Origin: UBA3263 sp964549975
Lineage (GTDB): Bacteria; Bacteroidota; Bacteroidia; Bacteroidales; Muribaculaceae
Direction: 5' to 3'
Assembly (NCBI GenBank): GCA_964549975.1
Contig: CAZJWM010000078.1
Coordinates: 1-10,557 of the forward strand
Length of the DNA stretch: 10,557 bases
Shown here: positions 1 through 6,427 of the stretch, piece after piece
Numbering within the stretch: the first letter of the stretch is position 1
Layout of the letters: each line of letters starts with the position of its first letter
Position numbers and translations under genes: made by a program
Notes under the pieces: model-generated
Database searches by the model: none
Told to the model about the DNA's origin: nothing
The model's input: the letters and a program-made list of their open reading frames with translations, nothing else

Positions 1-27
1 TAAAATTGACGGTGCAGAATTTCGAAT

Positions 28-54
28 ATCGCACTCTTAGTAAGAGAGCGATTT
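28..54. repeat. Left inverted repeat of invertible segment
   Basis: This 27-bp sequence is the exact reverse complement of 200-226. It is also a near-palindrome in itself: a 12-base arm (ATCGCACTCTTA), one central G, and an arm that pairs with the first except at one position. Paired arms around a short centre are the form expected of a tyrosine recombinase crossover site. No T-run follows it on the minus strand, so unlike its partner it should not terminate leftward transcription. The perfect match is seen directly; the role as a recombination site is inferred from the enclosed promoter and the adjacent recombinase gene. Confidence 0.85.
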
Positions 55-60
55 GGTTGA

Positions 61-93
61 GCAAAGGTAGGTAATTATTTTATTTGCAGCAAA
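61..93 (-). promoter_or_regulatory. Bacteroidetes-type promoter, firing leftward
   Basis: On the minus strand, 69-61 reads TACCTTTGC, a perfect match to the Bacteroidetes -7 box TAnnTTTGC. TTTG lies at 93-90, 20 bases upstream, a good -33 element. Transcription should start near positions 54-57, just inside or at the left inverted repeat, and run off the left edge of the window. No start codon in the right place is visible in 1-27, so the regulated gene begins outside the window. The promoter lies wholly inside the segment bounded by the inverted repeats. Confidence 0.72.
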
Positions 94-132
94 TTTTTTG
101 CGTAATAAAAGTTGATTTATGTTGTAAAACAT

Positions 133-172
133 AAAAATGTTTAGCAATTGCGTTTCGGCGCAATTGCTAAAC
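133..172 (-). terminator. Intrinsic terminator for the recombinase transcript
   Basis: A perfect 14-bp stem (139-152 with 159-172, starting GTTTAGCAATTGCG) closes a 6-base loop at 153-158. On the minus strand the stem is followed by ATTTTTAT, a short U-tract, so it should stop leftward transcription from the recombinase gene, whose stop codon lies about 75 nt upstream. It sits between that gene and the leftward promoter at 61-93 and would insulate the promoter from read-through in the orientation shown. It lies inside the putative invertible segment, so it would reverse direction on inversion. No T-run follows it on the plus strand. Confidence 0.75.
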
Positions 173-199
173 GACTGTGTATCACCTATAATTCAAATC

Positions 200-226
200 A
201 AATCGCTCTCTTACTAAGAGTGCGAT
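200..226. repeat. Right inverted repeat of invertible segment
   Basis: This is the exact reverse complement of 28-54 (27 of 27 bases). It begins AAATCGCTCTCTTA and folds back on itself around a single central C at 213, with one unpaired T/T position. It ends 21 bp before the stop codon of the recombinase gene. Outside the repeats the flanks differ (TTCGAAT on the left, TTTTTTG on the right), so there is no target-site duplication of the kind a transposon would leave. Confidence 0.85.
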
Positions 227-232
227 TTTTTT
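200..232 (+). terminator. Right repeat hairpin plus T-run: plus-strand terminator
   Basis: The near-palindromic right repeat is followed by seven Ts (226-232), giving a hairpin plus U-tract on the plus strand. As written, no plus-strand gene ends here. If the enclosed segment were inverted, its promoter would fire straight into this terminator, silencing it and protecting the recombinase gene from antisense RNA. The hairpin and T-run are seen directly; the role in the inverted state is inferred. Confidence 0.55.
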
Positions 233-247
233 GCTAAACAAAGATGG

Positions 248-1474
248 CTATAATTTCTTTAGGATTTTGGCGTTGGCTTGGTCGATGACGGAGGTGTCGA
301 GCGAGGCAAGGTAAATTTGCGTGGTTGTCTCGTTGTCGTGACCCATCGACTCGCTGATTACCGAGATTGGAATGTTGCTGGTTTTGGCGGCGCTGCCCCA
401 ACTGTGGCGACCGACGTAGGTGGTGAGTTTGATTGGTGTGCCAATCATTCTGCCGATTTCCTTCAATCTAACATTAATCAACTTCAGCGCGTTCTTGTAT
501 TCGCGATACTCCCTGCCAATGGTTTTGATGATAGGGAAAACGTATTCAGAATCAGGGTTATTATAGCGTTTGATTATTTCCTGAGTACACTTCTCAATCT
601 TAATGTTCAGCAGCTGTCCGGTCTTCTGGCGACGGTATGTGATGCAGCCGCATTGCACGTCTTTTCGACGAAGATTCGCCATATCCACAAAGGTCATGCC
701 GCGTGTGTAGAAGCTGAACAGAAAGAGGTCGCGCGCAAGTGATAGCGATGTGTTTGCCGGCAATTCCAATGCTTTTACGCGCTTGATGTCATTGAGTGAA
801 ATTGCGCGTTTTATGGTTTTACTGATACCTGTGTAAACGTGCTTGAACGGGTATTTCTGCTCCGTCATACCTTTCTCGACGGCTTTATTATAAACCGCGC
901 GCAAGATGCGCATATAGAATGATGTGGTGTTCGGACACAATCCGCGAGCTGTCATCGAACCCTCGTACAATAGCATCTCATCAGAGGTGATGGCATCCAA
1001 CATGATGTCCTCACCGTTGCGGTAATCGCGGTAACTATTCAGCGCTGTTTGGTAAGTCTCGCTCGTGCGAATCTTGCCACGTTGCTGTAGCTGTGCAATC
1101 TCGCGCTGCATGAAGTTGAACAGAGTATGCTCCTGCGATATGCGGTGGAACTCGGCAATCACTTCATCCGGAGTGTATGCGTAGCCACGTTTGTCGAAGT
1201 CGTTGATGATGCGGTTTAGTCGTTCGATGTCCCAACGGATGCTGTCGCGAATGCCGGCCAAAACCTGATTGCGAGTGGCATCGCTGCCACACACAATCAT
1301 AGATTTTGCACCGTTCCATTCATCATCGAAGATTCTATAACCGGTAGCCAACTGGCGCACAACTCGGTCATGAATTATCTGGAAGTAGAGCGTTCCCTCT
1401 TTGCCGGAGACGGTTGATGGGCGGTATTTTAGCTTAACTGTTGCCATTTCGTTTGAAGTTTGTTGATTGATCAT
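248..1474 (-). CDS. Tyrosine recombinase, probable DNA invertase
   Basis: This 408-residue site-specific tyrosine recombinase is of the Bacteroidetes integrase/invertase type. Residues 11-55 form the N-terminal arm-binding domain (ATVKLKYRPSTV onward). Residues about 115-205 form the SAM-like core-binding domain, and about 225-408 the catalytic domain. Visible catalytic residues are R258 (FYTRG), K284 (RQKTG), R356-H357 (YVGRHSW), H379 (SMGHD) and the nucleophile Y388 (TQIYLASLD). The first His of the usual HxxR box is Tyr353, which I believe is common in this family. The protein is full length and ends with the usual ILKKL tail. ATG at 1474 follows an A-rich stretch; Met10 is an alternative start. 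The stop codon lies 21 bp from a perfect inverted repeat flanking a promoter, so the likely job is inverting that segment. A role as the integrase of a mobile element is the alternative. Confidence 0.9.
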   Translation of the reverse strand: MINQQTSNEMATVKLKYRPSTVSGKEGTLYFQIIHDRVVRQLATGYRIFDDEWNGAKSMIVCGSDATRNQVLAGIRDSIRWDIERLNRIINDFDKRGYAYTPDEVIAEFHRISQEHTLFNFMQREIAQLQQRGKIRTSETYQTALNSYRDYRNGEDIMLDAITSDEMLLYEGSMTARGLCPNTTSFYMRILRAVYNKAVEKGMTEQKYPFKHVYTGISKTIKRAISLNDIKRVKALELPANTSLSLARDLFLFSFYTRGMTFVDMANLRRKDVQCGCITYRRQKTGQLLNIKIEKCTQEIIKRYNNPDSEYVFPIIKTIGREYREYKNALKLINVRLKEIGRMIGTPIKLTTYVGRHSWGSAAKTSNIPISVISESMGHDNETTTQIYLASLDTSVIDQANAKILKKL

Positions 1475-1507
1475 ATTTTCTTTTTCATGCGGCTGCTTGC
1501 ATGTAGC

Positions 1508-1516
1508 GCAAATTAA
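1508..1516 (-). promoter_or_regulatory. Possible weak -7 box for the recombinase gene
   Basis: On the minus strand, 1516-1508 reads TTAATTTGC, one mismatch from TAnnTTTGC, about 34 nt upstream of the recombinase ATG. I see no clear TTTG at the right distance upstream, so the promoter would be weak or the call wrong. The rest of the 109-bp gap (1475-1583) holds the rightward promoter of the next gene and nothing else I recognise. Confidence 0.25.
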
Positions 1517-1528
1517 AGTGGGGGAAAT

Positions 1529-1560
1529 TTTGAATTCTGAAAAAGTTTTAGCACCTTTGC
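1529..1560 (+). promoter_or_regulatory. Bacteroidetes-type promoter for the AAA/PD-(D/E)XK gene
   Basis: TTTG at 1529-1532 is followed after exactly 19 bases by CACCTTTGC at 1552-1560, one mismatch from the -7 box TAnnTTTGC. Transcription should start near 1565, giving a short A/T-rich leader of about 20 nt before the ATG at 1584. Like most Bacteroidetes leaders it has no Shine-Dalgarno sequence. It probably also serves the radical SAM gene downstream. Confidence 0.6.
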
Positions 1561-1583
1561 ATTAATCAATTAAAGCTTAGACT

Positions 1584-3146
1584 ATGGAAGCGTTGAAAAA
1601 TTTGCCCATCGGCGTACAAGACTTTGAGAGTTTGCGTAAAGACGGATATCTTTACGTCGACAAAACTGCGTTAGTATATCAGCTTGCTACGGTAGGTAGA
1701 TATTACTTTTTGTCGCGGCCGCGCCGTTTCGGCAAAAGTATGCTTCTGTCAACGCTCCATGCCTATTTCTCCGGCAAGAAAGAGCTTTTTGAAGGCTTGG
1801 CCATTGAGAAGTTGGAAAAGGATTGGACCACCTATCCGGTGCTTCATCTCGATTTGAATGTCGGCGAATATAGAACCGAAGATGACTTACGAAACAAGCT
1901 TGATGTGGAGCTTGATTCGTGGGAACAGCTCTATGGAAAGAATGCTGTTGAAAAGTCGTTAGGAACACGCTTTGAGGGCGTGATACGTCGTGCCTATGAA
2001 AAGACGGGGCTGCGAGTTGTTATACTCGTCGACGAATATGACAAACCGGTGCTTCAAACAATTGAAAACGAGGAGTTGCAAGCTACGTATCGTTCCATCC
2101 TGAAAGGCTTTTATGGCGCGCTCAAGAGCATGGATAGATGCATCAAATTCGCATTCCTCACCGGCGTGACAAAGTTTGGCAAGGTGAGCGTGTTCAGCGA
2201 CTTGAACAACCTTTACGACATCTCGATGGATGAACCGTACACTTCAATCTGTGGCATCACCGACGAAGAACTCGACACGGTTTTCGTGCCGTATATTCAA
2301 CGCCTGGCCGCCGTGATGCGTCGACCTTATGATGAGGTGCGCGAAGTGCTCCGAGTGCAATACGACGGCTACCATTTCTGCGAAGATTCCGAGGGGATTT
2401 ACAATCCATTCAGCCTGTTGTGCACCTTCCAAAGCAACAAAATCAAAAGCTACTGGTTTGAAACGGGCACGCCCTCATATCTTGTGTACTTGTTGAAAAA
2501 ACACAACTACAACTTGGAGCAGATGTCGGAAGTGGAGTGCGATGCCGACGTGTTGAATAGCGTGGATTCACAGTCCACAGACCCAATCCCCGTGATATAC
2601 CAAAGCGGCTATCTGACCATCAAAGGCTATAATCCTCGTTTCGGCATATACAAACTCGGATTTCCTAACGTGGAAGTTGAGGATGGGTTTATGAAGTTCT
2701 TGCTGCCATACTATTCGCCTATAAACCGTGCGCAATCTGCATTCTATATCGCCGGATTTGTTGAGGAAGTTGAGGCCGGCAAGGTTGATGACTTCATGAA
2801 GCGTTTGTCATCGCTGTTTGCCGACACCCCATACGAATTGGTGAAAGACCTTGAAAATCACTATCAAAACGTGCTTTTCATCGTCACGAAGCTCATGGGC
2901 TTCTACGTCAAGGCGGAGTATCACACTTCGGAAGGCCGCATCGACTTGGTGTTGCAAACCCCTGACTGCATCTACGTGATGGAGTTCAAACTCAATGGCA
3001 CCGCCGAAGAGGCCCTCGCGCAGATTAACGACAAAAACTATGCTCTGCCCTTTGTCGCCGACGGTCGCAAACTCGTGAAAGTCGGCGTCAACTTCTCATC
3101 TCAGACGCGCAACATCGAGCGCTGGATTATAGAGCAATGTAGCTAA
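1584..3146 (+). CDS. AAA-ATPase-like / PD-(D/E)XK nuclease-family protein
   Basis: This 520-residue protein belongs to a family abundant in Bacteroidales: an N-terminal AAA-ATPase-like domain (PF09820 type) and a C-terminal PD-(D/E)XK nuclease-like domain (PF08011 type). The P-loop is the family variant RPRRFGKS (45-52), with the Walker B strand VVILVDEYDKP at 145-154. The C-terminal fold shows D454 (GRIDLVL), then E467 and K469 (YVMEFKL) and a downstream Gln480, a complete-looking nuclease active site. The N-terminus LPIGVQDFESLRKDGYLYVDKT is typical, which supports ATG 1584, as does the promoter just before it. Length is normal for the family and both motif sets look intact. The cellular role is not established; many genomes carry several divergent copies, which has suggested mobile or defence functions. 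Base composition looks more AT-rich than the dnaG-purL genes. The family is clear, the function is not. Confidence 0.85.
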   Translation: MEALKNLPIGVQDFESLRKDGYLYVDKTALVYQLATVGRYYFLSRPRRFGKSMLLSTLHAYFSGKKELFEGLAIEKLEKDWTTYPVLHLDLNVGEYRTEDDLRNKLDVELDSWEQLYGKNAVEKSLGTRFEGVIRRAYEKTGLRVVILVDEYDKPVLQTIENEELQATYRSILKGFYGALKSMDRCIKFAFLTGVTKFGKVSVFSDLNNLYDISMDEPYTSICGITDEELDTVFVPYIQRLAAVMRRPYDEVREVLRVQYDGYHFCEDSEGIYNPFSLLCTFQSNKIKSYWFETGTPSYLVYLLKKHNYNLEQMSEVECDADVLNSVDSQSTDPIPVIYQSGYLTIKGYNPRFGIYKLGFPNVEVEDGFMKFLLPYYSPINRAQSAFYIAGFVEEVEAGKVDDFMKRLSSLFADTPYELVKDLENHYQNVLFIVTKLMGFYVKAEYHTSEGRIDLVLQTPDCIYVMEFKLNGTAEEALAQINDKNYALPFVADGRKLVKVGVNFSSQTRNIERWIIEQCS

Positions 3147-3193
3147 ACCCCTACCCCACAAAAGCATTGCTACCCTCCTCGGAAACTCATCTA

Positions 3194-4243
3194 ATGAATA
3201 TCTACAAACTCATTAAACTCGCTTTAGGTCGTAAAATTCCCGCGCCAATCAAACTCATTGGATTGGCAGGCATGATGCTCACCGGCAGGCGCTTCGTCGG
3301 CATATTCATGGACCCGACTCTGGCTTGCAACATTCGTTGCAAAATGTGCTACTTCAGCCAAGAAAACCGCGAAATCTGCAAGCAGCCCAACATCTCCGAC
3401 GAGGCCATCGACAACCTGCAGACAGCGCTTTTTCATCGCGCACTCAAATTGCAAATCGGCTGTGGCGCCGAGCCCACCTTATATCCCCGACTATTGGATT
3501 TGGTGAAACGCGGACACGCTTCCGGCATCCCATATATCTCCCTGACCACCAACGGCCAACTGATTGCCGCCGGCCGAGTTGACCTGTTGCAACTGGTGGA
3601 AGCCGGGCTCAACGAGATAACAATCTCCATGCACGGCACCTGTGCCGCCACCTACGAAGAGCTCATGACCGGAGCAACGTTTGAACGCCTGCAACGTCTG
3701 CTGGCCATTCTCCACAATGTGAAGGAGCAATTCCCACGGTTTCAAATCCGCGTGAACTTCACCGTAAACTCGCTGAATGTTGACGACCTTGCCGACGGCA
3801 AATTTTGGACACCATGGACCGCGGCCGACGTATTCCCCGACGTGGTGCAACTTCGCCCGGTGCAAAACATCGGCGAAAGCGTTTGGCAAGATTTCGACCT
3901 CACCCCATTGCGCCTGAAATATGCCGAAACCATTGGCGCCGTGATTGAACAATGCGGCACTCGCGGCATCACGTGTCTCGCGCCGAGCATCGACGACCTC
4001 AACCACGTGACCGACGACGTCAGCACCGTGCCCTCATTGATTGAAAAGGCCACCTATTGCTACGTTTCCTCAGAGTCATTCGTTCCCGGCGACTTCGACC
4101 CGGCAAAAGATACCTGCGAGAGCTACCACAAACGCCGACACACTGCCGTCCGACTCCTCCTCAGCGCCATCTGTCCCCGCTACAACAAACGAAACAAGCA
4201 CACCAAAGACAAAACCAAGACCCTAAACTACCACGTCTCCTAA
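3194..4243 (+). CDS. Radical SAM protein, substrate unknown
   Basis: From ATG 3194 this is a 349-residue radical SAM enzyme. The CxxxCxxC motif that holds the [4Fe-4S] cluster is C45-C49-C52 (CNIRCKMC, followed by YF). The GGE-like strand is IGCGAEPTLYP (88-98), and the strand at 116-123 contains TTNG. HGT at 147-149 and RPVQNIG at 221-227 fit later strands of the barrel. I see no full SPASM cysteine pattern, only scattered late cysteines (C254, C261, C289, C308, C327). The last 20 residues are K/T-rich and probably disordered. An in-frame TTG at 3167 would add nine residues but ATG is more likely. It lies 47 bp after the ATPase gene with no promoter visible between, so co-transcription is likely. 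Family membership is firm; neither substrate nor pathway can be read from the sequence. Confidence 0.85.
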   Translation: MNIYKLIKLALGRKIPAPIKLIGLAGMMLTGRRFVGIFMDPTLACNIRCKMCYFSQENREICKQPNISDEAIDNLQTALFHRALKLQIGCGAEPTLYPRLLDLVKRGHASGIPYISLTTNGQLIAAGRVDLLQLVEAGLNEITISMHGTCAATYEELMTGATFERLQRLLAILHNVKEQFPRFQIRVNFTVNSLNVDDLADGKFWTPWTAADVFPDVVQLRPVQNIGESVWQDFDLTPLRLKYAETIGAVIEQCGTRGITCLAPSIDDLNHVTDDVSTVPSLIEKATYCYVSSESFVPGDFDPAKDTCESYHKRRHTAVRLLLSAICPRYNKRNKHTKDKTKTLNYHVS

Positions 4244-4249
4244 CCCTCC

Positions 4250-6427
4250 CTATTTGCGGGGGAGGACGATGCGCTCGCCGAGGTATTTGGCGAGTTCGTT
4301 GATGAGTTGGCGTGTTTGGAGTTGGCGCGACATGATGTCGGTGACGCGTTGGTTGTCGGCGGCGGCCACGGCTCGGGCGAGTTCGGCGCGGAGTTGCTTT
4401 TCGCGCCATTCGAGCACAGCGTTTTTCCAGCCGTAGACGGCTTTGGGGACGCGGTCGGTGAGGCAGTCGCGTTCTTGTTCGACGCGGGCGTGCTTGGTGT
4501 GGATGCGGCTCAAGACGTAGCGTTCGCTCACGAGGTTGCTGATTATGCGGCGCGAGGCGGGGTCGTCAATGGCGGAGAGTTCGCGCACCACGTAGCGTTC
4601 GGCAAAGTCGAGCATGGCGGTGTGTTTGTAGAGGTCGATGCGCTCTTGGAGTTCGGCCTCGAGTTTTTGGGTTTGCGGGAGGGATGTGGCTTGAGCGCGG
4701 ATTTCTTCGAAGCCTTGGTCGGCAAGGCGTTTGGCTTCGGCGTCGATCACTTGCTGTTGGGCGGCGGCGACGTCGGGCCAGAGTTCGCGCAGAGCCATGA
4801 CGGCATTGAAGATTGTGGCGAGGTCGGCGTTGGCAAATGTGATGCCGTCGGCACGGAGTTCGCCGTCAATGTATTGGAGCACGTCGATGGTTTGGCCGGC
4901 TGAGCCGTCGTCGCCGACGGTTTCGGTCAGGGGGATGAGGCCGTAGCGCAGGGCCAGGCGAAGTGTCTCCATTTCGTAGGGGCGCATGTAGGCGGCCACG
5001 TCGTGGGCGGCGGCGCCGGATGTGGAGCGTTCAATGACCGAGGGCACCGGCTCGGCGCCTTCGTCGGCAGTCTGTAGGGCGTGGGCGGCGGGTTTGCGGC
5101 CGCCGTTGGCGGCGGTTTCGGCGCGCTGTTTGGCCACTTGTCGGGCCAGGGTGCTTTCGCCCACGTCGAGCATTCTGGAGCACTCTTTGATGTATTCGTT
5201 GCGCACCACTTCGTCGGCGATGACCGAGATGGAGCGCACCATGTCGTTGATGACGTGGGCGCGGCCCATGGGGTCGTTTTCTTTGACAGCCGAGAGGAGC
5301 ACTTGGGCTTTGAAGCGGAGAAAGTCCGTTTCGTTTTCGGCCATGTAGGCCTGAATCTCTTCGAGGGTGTGGCTTTGGGCAAATGAGTCGGGGTCGTCAC
5401 CTTCGGGCAGGAGCATCACTTTGATGTTAAGTCCTTCGGCCAGGAGCATGTCGATGCCTCGGAGGGAGGCCTTGATGCCTGCGGCGTCGCTGTCGTAGAC
5501 CACCGTCACGTTGTTGGTGAAGCGGTGGATCATGGCTATTTGGCCTTCGGTGAGCGACGTGCCGGAGGAGGCCACCACGTTTTCGATGCCGCGTTGGCTC
5601 ATGGAGATGACGTCCATGTAGCCTTCCACGAGGATGCATTTGTCTTGCTGCACTATGGCCCGGCGGGCTTGATACATGCCGTAGAGTTCGCGGCTTTTGC
5701 TGTAGATGATGCTCTCGGGAGAGTTGACGTATTTTGCCACGTCTTTGTCTTTGCGCAGGGTGCGTCCGCCAAAGGCGAGCACTTTGCCCGAGAGGGCAAA
5801 GACGGGATAGATGACGCGACCGCGGAATCGGTCGTAGAGCGAGCCGCGTTCGGTGCGTATGCAGAGGCCGTTTTCAGCCAGAAGGTCGTCGGAGTAGCCT
5901 TTTGCGCGGGCTGCAGAGGCCAGGGCGTCGCGTTGCTCCAGGGCGTAGCCCAAGCGGAAGCGTTTGATGGCGGCGTCGGTGATGCCGCGCGCGCGGAAGT
6001 AGGCCAGGCCTATGGCTTGGCCGTCGGGATGGTCGGTGAGGTTGTGTTGGAAGTGTTCGAGGGCGAAGTCGTTGAGCGCGAGCATGCTTTCGCGGCGCGA
6101 GGCGGCGGCGAGTTGCTCGGGGGTGAGCTCTTGTTCTTCGATTTCGATGTTGTATTTCTTGGCCAGCCAGCGGAGCGCTTCGCCGTAGCTGAGCTGCTCA
6201 ATTTCCATGATAAAGTTCACCGTGTTGCCACCTTTGCCGCAGGAGAAGCACTTGCAGATGCCGCGCGCCTTGGAGACGGAAAACGACGGGGTGCGCTCGT
6301 TGTGGAACGGGCACAACCCAACGTAGTTTTGGCCGCGACGTTTGAGGTTGACAAAGTCGGAGACCACCTCTACGATGTCGGCCGTGTCGAGGATTTTGCG
6401 GACGGTTTGCGAATCAATTCTTCTCAT
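4250..6427 (-). CDS. dnaG: DNA primase DnaG
   Basis: DnaG makes the RNA primers for replication and works with the replicative helicase at the fork. The 725-residue protein starts with a CHC2 zinc-binding domain (C39, H42, C60, C63 in LCPFH...CKCFSC). The primase core follows, with RFRGRVIYP (200-208) and the TOPRIM metal-binding residues E268 (VEGYMDV), D312 and D314 (VYDSDAAG) and the GDDPDSF segment (343-349). An Ala/Gly-rich linker around 433-475 leads to a long, less conserved C-terminal region (about 475-725), presumably the helicase-binding part. All catalytic motifs are present. ATG 6427 overlaps the end of the upstream transporter gene by 14 nt, suggesting translational coupling. It is the last gene of the minus-strand operon and converges on the radical SAM gene with 6 bp between stop codons. 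Confidence 0.96.
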   Translation of the reverse strand: MRRIDSQTVRKILDTADIVEVVSDFVNLKRRGQNYVGLCPFHNERTPSFSVSKARGICKCFSCGKGGNTVNFIMEIEQLSYGEALRWLAKKYNIEIEEQELTPEQLAAASRRESMLALNDFALEHFQHNLTDHPDGQAIGLAYFRARGITDAAIKRFRLGYALEQRDALASAARAKGYSDDLLAENGLCIRTERGSLYDRFRGRVIYPVFALSGKVLAFGGRTLRKDKDVAKYVNSPESIIYSKSRELYGMYQARRAIVQQDKCILVEGYMDVISMSQRGIENVVASSGTSLTEGQIAMIHRFTNNVTVVYDSDAAGIKASLRGIDMLLAEGLNIKVMLLPEGDDPDSFAQSHTLEEIQAYMAENETDFLRFKAQVLLSAVKENDPMGRAHVINDMVRSISVIADEVVRNEYIKECSRMLDVGESTLARQVAKQRAETAANGGRKPAAHALQTADEGAEPVPSVIERSTSGAAAHDVAAYMRPYEMETLRLALRYGLIPLTETVGDDGSAGQTIDVLQYIDGELRADGITFANADLATIFNAVMALRELWPDVAAAQQQVIDAEAKRLADQGFEEIRAQATSLPQTQKLEAELQERIDLYKHTAMLDFAERYVVRELSAIDDPASRRIISNLVSERYVLSRIHTKHARVEQERDCLTDRVPKAVYGWKNAVLEWREKQLRAELARAVAAADNQRVTDIMSRQLQTRQLINELAKYLGERIVLPRK

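Larger units (their letters stand above)
55..199. other. Putative invertible promoter segment (145 bp)
   Basis: This 145-bp AT-rich stretch between the perfect inverted repeats contains no plausible gene. It holds one strong minus-strand promoter near its left end (61-93) and one minus-strand intrinsic terminator in its middle (133-172). As written, the promoter points out of the left repeat, toward whatever gene lies beyond position 1. Inversion about position 127 would place the promoter at about 161-193, pointing right toward the 3' end of the recombinase gene. This layout matches known Bacteroidales invertible promoters that control surface structures. Inversion itself is inferred: only one orientation is visible here. 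Confidence 0.72.

Noticed and set aside
28..226. Miniature transposon (MITE) with 27-bp terminal repeats
   Set aside because: There is no target-site duplication outside the repeats, and the contents are a promoter and a terminator beside a tyrosine recombinase gene, which fits an invertible switch better.
278..742. 154-codon plus-strand open frame
   Set aside because: It lies wholly antisense to the recombinase gene, whose catalytic motifs are clear in this stretch; it has no recognisable domain.
4244..4265. GC hairpin between the convergent stop codons (CCTCCC with GGGAGG)
   Set aside because: The stem is only six pairs with a nine-base loop and no T-run on either strand, so I cannot call it a terminator.
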